Below, piece by piece: positions 54,564 through 62,979 of a stretch of DNA of 64,000 nucleotides (within the stretch, counting starts at the first letter, position 1; each line of letters opens with the position of its first letter). Below the pieces are notes generated by a model. That model made no database searches, had not been told where the DNA came from, and saw only the letters and a list, made by a program, of their open reading frames with translations. This stretch comes from WJMT01 sp964624145. Its GTDB lineage: Bacteria; Acidobacteriota; Aminicenantia; Aminicenantales; Aminicenantaceae. The stretch is taken from contig CAZUXT010000003.1 of assembly GCA_964624145.1 (NCBI GenBank), forward strand, positions 124,001-188,000. Direction: 5' to 3'. A program made the position numbers and the translations under genes.

Positions 54564-55427
54564 CTAATCCTTCATCCTTTTGTCAATCAAGTCAGCCAAA
54601 AGCCCGACAATAAACAATTGAAACGCAGCCATAAATAAGAGAGTGATAGTCGTCACAAAGGCTTCGGCGATAAATATCCTGTACAGAAGGAGGATAAATC
54701 CAACAATGAAAAAAAGAAAGCTCAAAGGCATGAATACTTTTAAGGGTTGGAAATAAAGAACTGTCCGGACGATTAACTTTAAAAATCCATACGTATCTCT
54801 TAAAGGACGGAGCTTTGATTTGCCCTCTCTTTTATGGTAATCAATCGGAATATACTCCACTCTGTATCCATTGGTCAAAAGAGCTAAGGTTATGGTCATG
54901 GTAAAAGAAAATCCCTCAGGCAGTATCCTGTTGAACTTGCTTATCAAATCCTTTCTAATCAATCTAAGGCCTGAATTGATATCAATGATATTCTCTCCGG
55001 ACAGATAATCAGCGAGCTTTTTTATAAACCATTTCGCTGGTTTCCGGATCAACGGGATCTTGACATTTTCCCCTGTCCTGGCACCCACGACCATATCGAT
55101 GTTCCCTTCTCTGTATTTTTTTAACAGATCGGGGATTTTTTGACTGGGATACGTGGCATCCGCATCCGTGATAATTATGATATCAGAGGAAGCCTGTCTC
55201 ACTCCCGTCTTAATGGCCGCGCCGTACCCTTTATTCACATCATGACGGATGAGTTTCACTTCCGGGAATTTCTTCACTATGCTTGAGGTCGTATCCTTTG
55301 AACCATCATCTACAACTATGATCTCAAATTCACTTGAAAACTTTTTCATGCCTTCCAAAACACTTCCTATCCCTTTTTCTTCGTTAAAAGAGGGTATGAT
55401 TATTGTTGCTTCCTTATGAATACTCAT
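54564..55427 (-). CDS. GT2 glycosyltransferase (dolichol-phosphate mannosyltransferase-like)
   Basis: A 287-aa protein. The GT-A domain (about 1-215) has IIPSFNEEKGIGSVLEG, VVDDGSKDTT, IITDADATYP (DxD region) and the later GLRLIRKDLI. Two C-terminal membrane segments (about 222-275) follow. This resembles DPM1/GtrB-type enzymes that make polyprenyl-phosphate sugars for use outside the inner membrane. It heads the cluster GT2, FrhB-like, methyltransferase, MATE, with 3-base or overlapping junctions. Confidence 0.9.
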   Translation of the reverse strand: MSIHKEATIIIPSFNEEKGIGSVLEGMKKFSSEFEIIVVDDGSKDTTSSIVKKFPEVKLIRHDVNKGYGAAIKTGVRQASSDIIIITDADATYPSQKIPDLLKKYREGNIDMVVGARTGENVKIPLIRKPAKWFIKKLADYLSGENIIDINSGLRLIRKDLISKFNRILPEGFSFTMTITLALLTNGYRVEYIPIDYHKREGKSKLRPLRDTYGFLKLIVRTVLYFQPLKVFMPLSFLFFIVGFILLLYRIFIAEAFVTTITLLFMAAFQLFIVGLLADLIDKRMKD

Positions 55428-55477
55428 TTCTCAGGCTCCTTATGAAATACTTAAAACGCTGGTTCCCCTTCCTTGAA

Positions 55478-56350
55478 TCATCTCACCGAATGTTCCCTTT
55501 GACGTTGCTCAATAATGAACTCAATATTATTAACAGAGGAACTGTAGCTCGATTCAAGCCGGGTCCTGTAAGGCAAAAGAGAAGAAACGATAACCTCAGG
55601 TAGCCCGTCCTGCCAGACCAGCCTGTATCTGTTTTCCTCCAGTGCTTTCATCTCTTTTTCCAGGGCATCCTTCCAGTCTCCTGAGAATTCCGCCCCCCGG
55701 CTTTCCATAAGTTCTTCATACTGATTTTTCAACATCGGAAGGATCATTTTATGCAAACGCCTTACGGCTAAATCATGCCTTATCTCTTTTGACTCTTCAT
55801 CCTCCCAGTGCTGGTAATCAAATTCATTATCCTCATTAATAGCAATGGGGGGGCCATCTGTCAGGGGCTTATCAAGCCAGGAATAATACGCGATTGTATA
55901 GATGTAGTAATACTCACCCATACCCATTCCTGTGTCCAGTAACGCCTGATTACGTGTTTTGAGAAACTCCGCTATTTTCGGAATCAGGCCGATCCCTGTT
56001 CTGATTTTTTTAAAAGCTCCTCCTGATTCCTCTTCATCGTCAGAAAGAAAACCAATGGATTGTTCAAGGTCTTCAATGACAGGCCTTACGGCCTCTCTCG
56101 TCTCTAGAAAAGCTTCCATGCGTTCAGGGCTTATCTTTCCAGATGGAGAGGGACAGTAATCTTCTATGTTTCCATATTTCACTGTTAAATCCTTCAAAAC
56201 ATCTTCTGATTCCTCAAAGATATTGACCATGTTTTTTATAAAAACGACTCCTCCGACAATGAGAAAAATAACGATAATAATCACAGCCCCACACCCTATC
56301 CCGCACCCGAGCAGCCATTTTTTCGTCGATGTGTTCTTTTTTGGTTCCAT
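55478..56350 (-). CDS. Membrane-anchored protein of unknown function
   Basis: A 290-aa protein: a short basic N-terminus, one hydrophobic segment with Gly/Cys (LGCGIGCGAVIIIVIFLIVGGVV, about 14-36), then a large acidic helical domain (about 40-290) with Glu-rich helices such as RMEAFLETREAVRPVIEDLEQ. The anchor has two cysteines, and the body has one. I recognise no family. It is 50 bases upstream of the GT2 gene on the same strand, so it may belong to the same transcript. Confidence 0.7.
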   Translation of the reverse strand: MEPKKNTSTKKWLLGCGIGCGAVIIIVIFLIVGGVVFIKNMVNIFEESEDVLKDLTVKYGNIEDYCPSPSGKISPERMEAFLETREAVRPVIEDLEQSIGFLSDDEEESGGAFKKIRTGIGLIPKIAEFLKTRNQALLDTGMGMGEYYYIYTIAYYSWLDKPLTDGPPIAINEDNEFDYQHWEDEESKEIRHDLAVRRLHKMILPMLKNQYEELMESRGAEFSGDWKDALEKEMKALEENRYRLVWQDGLPEVIVSSLLPYRTRLESSYSSSVNNIEFIIEQRQREHSVR

Positions 56351-56451
56351 TTATCCTCTCTCCTAGGCTACTTACTTTTCCAACAAACTATCACAGTACA
56401 CCGATCCAGTCAATAAAACCACAAGTATGAAAAGCCTTTGCGCATGGAGCT

Positions 56452-56862
56452 TTAGAAATAAATCCACCTGATTTTTTTATATATAAGGGCAAACGCAAAA
56501 AAGCCGGCAATGATACCGGTAACATCAGCGGCCATGTCCAAAGCATCCATTGTTCTGTATGGAACAAAAAACTGATGAAGCTCATCCAAGACCGCAAGCA
56601 AAGAACCGATGCAAAAGACCCAAAAGAATTTGCGCTTGAACGAAGTCTTCAAAAGGTAAAAACCCAGAGATAGGAAAAAACCAAGCACTGCAAATTCAAT
56701 CAAATGCAGGAATTTATCTAAAAGAGGAATATCAACTTTTACCTCATAACTTCTTGAGGACAGAAAAAAAATCACCGCATAGTAAACAAGGGAAGGCAAA
56801 AAGAAAATCAATTTTTTCATATGGCGCTTCATCTCGAATAAAATTTCATTACTTTTGCTCAT
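56452..56862 (-). CDS. VanZ-like membrane protein
   Basis: A 136-aa protein with four membrane segments. The VanZ signature is visible: DKFLHLIEFAVLGFFLSLGFY and LAVLDELHQFFVPYRTMDALDMAADVTG. The E. faecium VanZ prototype gives low-level teicoplanin resistance, but most bacterial homologues have no assigned function. It is isolated between the membrane-anchored unknown and the divergent TauE gene. Confidence 0.88.
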   Translation of the reverse strand: MSKSNEILFEMKRHMKKLIFFLPSLVYYAVIFFLSSRSYEVKVDIPLLDKFLHLIEFAVLGFFLSLGFYLLKTSFKRKFFWVFCIGSLLAVLDELHQFFVPYRTMDALDMAADVTGIIAGFFAFALIYKKIRWIYF

Positions 56863-56999
56863 CTTAATTTCTGATTCACCCTGTTGTCAAATCAAATTCA
56901 TACTTTATTGTGCATCTCCTGCTGATTCATCTGCCATTGAGTGTTCATATGTTTTTGACATAGAGTCATATGTTATGGTAAAAAATAGTCCTTTTTAAA

Positions 57000-57728
57000 A
57001 TGGACTTTCCTTTGACCCTCACCGAATCTATCCTGGCTTTTGTTATAGCCACATTTGGCTCAGCTCTTCAGGGAACCATAGGATTCGGTCTCGGACTCAT
57101 AGGCGTGCCTTTGCTGGTAATGCTCAATCCTGTTTATGTTCCGGGCCCTGTATTGTTATCTGCGCTGTTTCTCTCTGTTCTCATTGCACATAGAGAACGG
57201 TATGCTATCAGCATAAAAGAAATAAAATGGGCCGTAGCCGGAAGGATCTGCGGTACTGTCATTGGTTCTTATCTGCTGACCATCATCCCTCAAGAAAATG
57301 TCTCAGTACTGTTCGGAGCCATGATCCTGCTGGCTGTTATCATCAGTTTTTCGGGAATAAAACTCGAATTAAATCCCCTAAACCTGTTAGGAGCCGGAAC
57401 AGTGTCCGGACTCATGGGGACCACCTCAGCCATAGGGGGAGCTCCCATGGCCCTTATCTACCAGCATCAGAAAGGGCCAAGGATAAGAGGCGCTCTTTCT
57501 ACAATATTCATTTTTGGCACCATTATTTCGCTGAGTTCTCTGATCATCATCCACTGTTTCGGCCTTATGGAAATCTACGCGGCTGTGACCCTTATTCCTG
57601 GAATTCTTTTGGGTTTTTTCCTATCAAAACGATTAGCCCTGATCCTTGATAGAGGATATATAAGACCCGCGGTTCTCATTGCCTCTGCTTTATCCGGAAT
57701 CATAGTCATCCTAAAGAACATACTGTAA
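57000..57728 (+). CDS. TauE/SafE-family permease 2
   Basis: A 242-aa membrane protein with about eight segments. The half-motifs are GSALQGTIGFGLGLIGVPLLVMLNP near residue 20 and GTVSGLMGTTSAIGGAPMALIYQ near 135. It differs clearly from the permease at 22373, so the two are not a recent duplication. The anion transported is unknown. The start has no strong ribosome site, and the promoter region is AT-rich. Confidence 0.86.
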   Translation: MDFPLTLTESILAFVIATFGSALQGTIGFGLGLIGVPLLVMLNPVYVPGPVLLSALFLSVLIAHRERYAISIKEIKWAVAGRICGTVIGSYLLTIIPQENVSVLFGAMILLAVIISFSGIKLELNPLNLLGAGTVSGLMGTTSAIGGAPMALIYQHQKGPRIRGALSTIFIFGTIISLSSLIIIHCFGLMEIYAAVTLIPGILLGFFLSKRLALILDRGYIRPAVLIASALSGIIVILKNIL

Positions 57729-57782
57729 AAAAGGTCACTTTTTTTAAGAATAAATCAGCCATAATTTTTTTTAATTTTTAAC

Positions 57783-57811
57783 TTGACATTTATACCATAA
57801 ATTCTTATTTT
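57783..57811 (+). promoter_or_regulatory. Candidate promoter of the sigma factor gene
   Basis: TTGACA (57783-57788), 17 bases, TATTTT (57806-57811). The -10 is weak. The gap 57729-57984 is very AT-rich and codes for nothing. The leader would be about 165 bases, with a purine-rich GGGAGGAG near 57870 that precedes no gene. Confidence 0.45.
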
Positions 57812-57984
57812 ATAGGTGTATCTTAAATTTGTATTGATTATTAATTGAGAATTATTCTTTTTTTAGATAAAAGGGAGGAGCAAAAGATACTCGATTGTTT
57901 TAAGTCATTATTTTTAAAATTTTTATTGCAACAAAATAAACATTTAATTCGTTATTATATAGATAGAATAAAACAAGGGGAAAA

Positions 57985-59265
57985 ATGGTTAACAGAAATA
58001 AAATAAGAGAATCAACAGCAAGGAATTTGTCAGAAAAGCAATTCCAGACGACGGATCCTGTTAAACTCTACTTAAAGGATATGGGAAGCATCCTGCTTCT
58101 CTCCCATGATGAGGAAATATCCATAGCAAAAAGAATTGAGAAAGGAGAAAAAATTATAACTCATGCTCTTTCAAAAACAGAACTTACTCTTGAAAAAATA
58201 TTTGAAATAGAAAGAAAAATAAATGAACATCCAGATTCAATAAGCAGTTTTGTCAACATAAAATCCGGCAGCAACTCAGGATTCCAGCATAAAAAATCAT
58301 TATCAAATGCGAACAAAATTTTCAAAAAAATCAAAATACTTGGAGATGACCTTTGCAGGAAATCCTCATCCAATAAATCGATTTTTTCTAAAGGAAGAAC
58401 TGTTGTAGATATAAAACATCTGGTCAACCGTTTAAACCTAAAGGAAAACATAAAGGAAAATATCGTAGACTCTGTGTATGAGAAGCTCAAAAAAGAGCAG
58501 GAAAAAGACGTCATTGAAGAGATAAACAAAGGCAAACAAATAAAGGAAGAAGCGATCAACAAACTGGTGGCTTCCAATCTTAGACTCGTTATTTCCATAG
58601 CAAAAAAATACCAGGACCGCGGACTTCCCTTGCTTGACCTCATACAGGAAGGAAATCTTGGTCTTATAAGGGCTGTTGAAAAATTTGACTATAAAAAAGG
58701 ATATAAGTTTTCTACATATGCGACCTGGTGGATCAGACAGGCTGTTACCCGGGCCATAGCGGATCAGTCACGTACGATCAGGCTCCCCGTCCACGTCACC
58801 GAACAGCTTCAGAAAATAAAAAAAATCACCAAGTCTTTTGTCACTGATAAAGGAAGGGAACCGACCTATGAAGAACTGGCGAAAAAAATGAACAGCCCCG
58901 TTGACAGGCTGCGCGACCTCATTGAAAATACTCAGGATTCTGTTTCCATTCAGACTCCCATCGGAGATGATGCCAATGACCTGAGTGACTTTATTGAAGA
59001 CCAGGAAATCCCTTCCCCTCCTGACACGGTCATCCATATCAATCTTAAAGAGCTGCTTCAAGATGCTTTTAAGGTTCTCTCTGAGAGGGAAACAAAAGTA
59101 TTGAAGTTGAGGTTTGGTTTGAGCAATGAAAGACCCCACACACTTGAAGAAGTAGGGAAAAAATTCAACGTTACCAGGGAAAGAATAAGACAGATCGAGG
59201 CCAAGGCCCTTAAGAAGATCAAGACGAATCCCATGAGCTATAAGCTCCGCCCCTTCGCCAATTAA
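57985..59265 (+). CDS. RpoD-like sigma-70 family factor
   Basis: A 426-aa protein. Region 1.2 is DPVKLYLKDMGSILLLSHDEE (about 25-45); an insert (about 60-170) is shorter than the non-conserved region of proteobacterial RpoD; region 2 is SNLRLVISIAKKYQDRGLPLLDLIQEGNLGLIRAVEKFDY and FSTYATWWIRQAVTRAI; region 3 has RLPVHVTE; region 4 has LRFGLSNERPHTLEEVGKKFNVTRERIRQIEAKALKK. There is no long region 1.1. It may be the housekeeping factor or a close RpoD paralogue; dnaG, the common partner, is not adjacent. Confidence 0.92.
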   Translation: MVNRNKIRESTARNLSEKQFQTTDPVKLYLKDMGSILLLSHDEEISIAKRIEKGEKIITHALSKTELTLEKIFEIERKINEHPDSISSFVNIKSGSNSGFQHKKSLSNANKIFKKIKILGDDLCRKSSSNKSIFSKGRTVVDIKHLVNRLNLKENIKENIVDSVYEKLKKEQEKDVIEEINKGKQIKEEAINKLVASNLRLVISIAKKYQDRGLPLLDLIQEGNLGLIRAVEKFDYKKGYKFSTYATWWIRQAVTRAIADQSRTIRLPVHVTEQLQKIKKITKSFVTDKGREPTYEELAKKMNSPVDRLRDLIENTQDSVSIQTPIGDDANDLSDFIEDQEIPSPPDTVIHINLKELLQDAFKVLSERETKVLKLRFGLSNERPHTLEEVGKKFNVTRERIRQIEAKALKKIKTNPMSYKLRPFAN

Positions 59266-59292
59266 TACTGGCAGGCAGCTTTTATGAATAAT

Positions 59293-59475
59293 CTAGGAAA
59301 TGATGCGGGCGGGTAATGTTATAACCGCTTTAAACATATCCAGCACAGCCGTAACAGTAACCCCGAGAAGGCGGAAAGGAATCAATAAGAGCCATATAAT
59401 CGGGTATAAAAGCAAAGCAAGAAGTGCAAGGGGCCATGAAACTGCCAGTAAAATAAACCACAAAAGTATTTTCAT
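59293..59475 (-). CDS. Small membrane protein
   Basis: Sixty residues from the ATG at 59475 (a 65-aa start at 59490 is also possible; GAGAG lies about 9 bases before the former). Nearly all hydrophobic: WFILLAVSWPLALLALLLYP and IIWLLLIPFRLLGVTVT, then an amphipathic VLDMFKAVITLPARII. Two membrane segments are likely. It is convergent with the sigma factor gene. No family recognised. Confidence 0.6.
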   Translation of the reverse strand: MKILLWFILLAVSWPLALLALLLYPIIWLLLIPFRLLGVTVTAVLDMFKAVITLPARIIS

Positions 59476-59546
59476 ATACTTATCTCTCATTGATAAATAC
59501 GAAATCCTAGAAAAAAAGGTTCATCTTTTTTTGTTATTCTATTTCT

Positions 59547-59576
59547 TGACTCCGTGTAAAGCACAAATGTAAAATT
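59547..59576 (+). promoter_or_regulatory. Candidate promoter of the permease/deacylase unit
   Basis: TTGACT (59547-59552), 18 bases, TAAAAT (59571-59576). The predicted start lies almost at the AAAAGGAG ribosome site, so the leader would be very short. Confidence 0.45.
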
Positions 59577-59593
59577 TGCAAAAGGAGTTTTGA

Positions 59594-60907
59594 ATGCAAA
59601 CACAAATTTTCATCACCTTCCTTGTCATCATAGCTGCTTATGCGATCGCTAAATGGAGAAAACTTTCCGTTGAGATAAGCATGTTTCTCGCAGCTGTTGC
59701 CGGAGGCCTCTTCGGTGCTTTCACAAACACACCCCAGTTGAGCCAGCTCGCAAGACATCTGGTGGAAGGCTCGTTCACTTACCTGGACGTCATATTGATA
59801 TTTGTTACCGCAACCATATTCATGACCATAATCTCTGAGTCAGGTGGTGTGAACTATGTAGTAAAAAATACCATCAAATATTTCTATAACAAGCGCCTCA
59901 TCGTTCTTTTATTGCTGATGTTGATAACCCTTGTTCCCGGGGCCCTCACAGGAGCAGGGAGCGTCTCCCTGCTGGTGGTAGGAGCTCCTGTTGCCATGGC
60001 TCTGAGCTATTTAGGGATCAAACGCAGAAAAGTAGCGGCCATTCTGTTCATTGTAGCCGGACTGAGCGCTGCAGCTCCTCCGGTCAATATATGGGCTATG
60101 ATACTATCTGCAGGAACAGCCATTCCCTATGTCGGATTTGAACTCCCTCTCGGAATCCCGGTTCTCATACTGGGGACTTTCACTGTTCTGGCATTAGGAT
60201 GGAAAAAAGAAGAGAAGTCCGACCTTGAATCCGCATTGAAACAAATGCCTGAAATCCCGGAGGGAATGAAATGGTGGAGAGTTCTTATCCCCTTTCTTGT
60301 CTTTTTCGGATTGGTGGTCGCTTTAAGGGTCTGGCCGTTTTCTCTTCCCATTATCGGCCTCCCCTTACAATTTACTGTATCCGCGGTCTTTGCCCTTATC
60401 CTCAGCCCGAAAAAAATCAATATCCTCAAATTATCCAGAGACACAGTAAAAAAATTGACTCCCCTCCTCGCTACCATGATCGCTGTGGGCATGCTCCAGC
60501 AGATCATGACAGCTACTGGGGTCAGGGGGCTTATTTCTTATACGGTCATAAGCATTCCTCTGGTTTTATTGTTCATTTCACTGGCCGTCATCATCCCTGT
60601 TTCCGAAGGTGTCTTTACCTACGGAGGGGCGGCTATCATAGGAATCCCTTTAGTCTGGTTTCTTGACTCGATAGGGCTGCACGCAACAGTGGCCATCGCA
60701 GGATTAAGCCTTATCTGGCCTCTGGGAGACGGACTGCCTCCCACAGCCCTTATCGGACGGTTGAGTGTCATGGTTTCCGAGTATAAAAAATCCTACTGGT
60801 CATTTCTCAAAAGCACCTGGCTTCCCTGGGTCGTGATCACAATCGTAGGAATACTGATGGTGGTGTTCAGTTCCAAACTGGATTTTCTGGTAAAATGGAG
60901 TATGTAA
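59594..60907 (+). CDS. TRAP-type large permease subunit (DctM-like)
   Basis: A 437-aa membrane protein with about twelve segments, Gly/Pro-rich loops such as LVPGALTGAGSVSLLVVGAPVAMALS and AAPPVNIWAMILSAGTAIP, and SEGVFTYGGAAIIGIPLVWF. This is the pattern of DctM large subunits of TRAP transporters, which use a sodium gradient and a binding protein. No DctQ small subunit or DctP binding protein of the usual kind is adjacent. Instead, a 51-aa membrane protein, a deacylase and a DUF6305-like exported protein follow. AAAAGGAG precedes the ATG. Permease identity is probable; subtype is tentative. Confidence 0.75.
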   Translation: MQTQIFITFLVIIAAYAIAKWRKLSVEISMFLAAVAGGLFGAFTNTPQLSQLARHLVEGSFTYLDVILIFVTATIFMTIISESGGVNYVVKNTIKYFYNKRLIVLLLLMLITLVPGALTGAGSVSLLVVGAPVAMALSYLGIKRRKVAAILFIVAGLSAAAPPVNIWAMILSAGTAIPYVGFELPLGIPVLILGTFTVLALGWKKEEKSDLESALKQMPEIPEGMKWWRVLIPFLVFFGLVVALRVWPFSLPIIGLPLQFTVSAVFALILSPKKINILKLSRDTVKKLTPLLATMIAVGMLQQIMTATGVRGLISYTVISIPLVLLFISLAVIIPVSEGVFTYGGAAIIGIPLVWFLDSIGLHATVAIAGLSLIWPLGDGLPPTALIGRLSVMVSEYKKSYWSFLKSTWLPWVVITIVGILMVVFSSKLDFLVKWSM

Positions 60908-60919
60908 GGAGGATATAAA

Positions 60920-61075
60920 ATGCCTTTTATCATGGTTATTTACTATATAATCTGTGCCTATTTACTGGCCATGCTTATCTGGAACTTCATTCGAGAGGAT
61001 AAAAGCGTGGACAAGATGCTTCAATACCTGCTTATCATGATTCCCATAATACTCAGGCTCTTTCGCGCAAAATAA
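60920..61075 (+). CDS. 51-residue two-segment membrane protein of the permease unit
   Basis: A perfect AGGAGG (60908-60913) precedes the ATG. The product has two hydrophobic helices, FIMVIYYIICAYLLAMLIW and MLQYLLIMIPIILRLF, separated by the charged NFIREDKSVDK. It sits 12 bases after the permease and 15 before the deacylase, so translation from one transcript is near certain. The position suggests a small transporter subunit replacing DctQ, but this is inference. It was found by reading the gap; no family is recognised. Confidence 0.8.
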   Translation: MPFIMVIYYIICAYLLAMLIWNFIREDKSVDKMLQYLLIMIPIILRLFRAK

Positions 61076-61090
61076 CGTAGGGAGAAAAAA

Positions 61091-62254
61091 ATGTCACGTC
61101 AAATTATCTATAAATCAGCAATAGTTCTCATTATAGGGGCCCTCACCCTAACCGGCGGACTCCAGCTCTACCAACACCGCCATTTTCAAACGCCCATCAT
61201 AGCCGGACCCGGAGTAACCAAAATCAAGAAGCTCAGTGAGTATGCGCCCGGCTTAAAAGGAACCAGGGCCGATACAAACGTTTTCTTTCTTGAAGGCAGT
61301 GAGCCCGGTGGAAAGATACTGGTCATAGCGAACACCCATTCTAACGAACCATCGGCTCTGTTGAGCTCTCTTATTTTTCTGGAAAACGCGGCTGTTGAAA
61401 AAGGGACTCTTATCATCATCCCTCAATTCAACAACAGCGGGAGCAGAAATACGCGCCAAGGCGACGGATATCCTCTTTATTTTTATATCAAAACGCCCTG
61501 GGGAAACAAAAAATTCCGTATGGGTAACAGGGGAGCCGCTCCCCTGGATCAATGGCCTGACCCTGACGTATATGTGCATTATCCGGACAGGCAGCTTCTG
61601 TCTTACCTTGATGTGAGAAACACAAACCGCACATGGCCGGGAAGACCAAACGGAGCTCTTATGGAAAAAGTGACCTATGCAGCCATGGAGCTTATCAGGA
61701 AAGAAAAAGTGGACCTGGCCATAGACATACACGGCGCAGAAACCATGTTTCCCGTGACAAACTGTATCGTGGCTCCGGAAAAATCAATGCGCATAGCCAC
61801 CATGACATCAATGACCCTTAAGGCCATGGAAGGATTTGATAACCACGTGGAGCCATCCCCCGCTGGCTTCAGAGGTCTTTCCCACAGAGAAATCGGAGAT
61901 TTTTCAGAGGCACTGCCCTTCCTGCTGGAAGCCCCCATTCCTTTTCTGGACCAGCCCACTGGGCCTAAAACAGTCGACCTTCTTCTGGATGGAAAAGATC
62001 CTTTTCTTCTGAAACTGTCTAAAAAGGGAATGCTGTTCGTTTCTTATGATGAAACAGGCTGGCCCATGGCAAAACGTGTGGGGCAGCACTGTTCTGCGGT
62101 CCTGGAAATCGCCAAACAGTATTCACGAAAAAATCAGGAAAAGGCCATAAAGATATCCAATGTCCCCCGTTATAAAGAAATTGTGGAAAACGGAGTCGGA
62201 TTTTACTATAAGGACCCTTCAAAAGCTAAAAAGGAAAATATATTTTATAATTGA
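61091..62254 (+). CDS. Exported M14-type deacylase (AstE/aspartoacylase-like)
   Basis: A 387-aa protein with an N-terminal signal or anchor (YKSAIVLIIGALTLTGGL). The zinc site is NTHSNEPS (His83, Glu86) and IDIHGAE (His214). FLLEAPIPFLDQPTG may hold the catalytic Glu. This is the zinc carboxypeptidase fold of succinylglutamate desuccinylase and aspartoacylase, which remove acyl groups from N-acyl amino acids. The family members I know are cytosolic; this one is predicted to be outside the inner membrane. AGGGAG precedes the ATG. Confidence 0.82.
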   Translation: MSRQIIYKSAIVLIIGALTLTGGLQLYQHRHFQTPIIAGPGVTKIKKLSEYAPGLKGTRADTNVFFLEGSEPGGKILVIANTHSNEPSALLSSLIFLENAAVEKGTLIIIPQFNNSGSRNTRQGDGYPLYFYIKTPWGNKKFRMGNRGAAPLDQWPDPDVYVHYPDRQLLSYLDVRNTNRTWPGRPNGALMEKVTYAAMELIRKEKVDLAIDIHGAETMFPVTNCIVAPEKSMRIATMTSMTLKAMEGFDNHVEPSPAGFRGLSHREIGDFSEALPFLLEAPIPFLDQPTGPKTVDLLLDGKDPFLLKLSKKGMLFVSYDETGWPMAKRVGQHCSAVLEIAKQYSRKNQEKAIKISNVPRYKEIVENGVGFYYKDPSKAKKENIFYN

Positions 62255-62307
62255 GGCGAAATAGCAAATAGTATATTATTATTAGTAGTAATAATGGAGA
62301 AGATAAT

Positions 62308-62979
62308 ATGAAAAAAATAAAAACGAACTCGGTCATCTCATTTTTGACTCTTTTCTGTTTTGCTTTTCTCATCAACAGCGGCTTTGCTTTCTCTCAAGAG
62401 CTTCCTAAAGCAGAGCTTCCTGTGCTTACCACTTCAGCAGGACAGAGCCCTGATGTAACTACTTTGAATATAGTCTGCGAAGAAGCAGGCATCATGTATG
62501 ATTATAGTGATGTTCCGGATGTCGATATGATAAGCTCAGGAGTAGGCCTCGGAGGAAAAGAATCTGGAGAAACCGGCTTTCATGTGGAAATAAACACAGA
62601 CCTGGAACAATTCCCCGAAGGCACTCCCTACAAAGCCATCATGTTTGCCATAGGAGCCAGTTTGAAAGGTATGGGTGCTTCAGGACTGACTGTTGATGAT
62701 GAAGTGAACAGGCTCAAAAACATCATAGACTACTGTAAAGAGAACAACATCTTTATCATTGGAATACACGTAGGGGGCGTATCCAAAAGAGGTGCTCCCG
62801 GAAGCGATAACGAAAAGATGATAACCGCAGTGGCTCCCTATACCGACCTGCTCATCGTTGCCAAGGACAGCAATAAAGACGGGCGCTTCACTGAGATCTC
62901 AAACAGCAAGGGAATTCCTTTAAGAGAAATCGATTATGCTTTGAATCTGGTGCCCCTCTTAACAGAGATCTTTAATTAA
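62308..62979 (+). CDS. Exported DUF6305-like protein
   Basis: A 223-aa protein with signal peptide (MKKIKTNSVISFLTLFCFAF then a cleavage near FAFSQE). The mature domain has VLTTSAGQSPDVTTLNIVCEEA, IMFAIGASLKGMGASGLTVDDE and IFIIGIHVGGVSKRGAPGSDNE, alternating beta and alpha as in a small Rossmann-like domain, with a conserved C-terminal GIPLREIDYALNL. I recall this pattern as DUF6305, but the family name is uncertain. It closes the permease unit and could be its soluble substrate-binding component. GGAGAAGATAAT precedes the ATG. The stop overlaps the next gene by 4 bases. Confidence 0.6.
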   Translation: MKKIKTNSVISFLTLFCFAFLINSGFAFSQELPKAELPVLTTSAGQSPDVTTLNIVCEEAGIMYDYSDVPDVDMISSGVGLGGKESGETGFHVEINTDLEQFPEGTPYKAIMFAIGASLKGMGASGLTVDDEVNRLKNIIDYCKENNIFIIGIHVGGVSKRGAPGSDNEKMITAVAPYTDLLIVAKDSNKDGRFTEISNSKGIPLREIDYALNLVPLLTEIFN

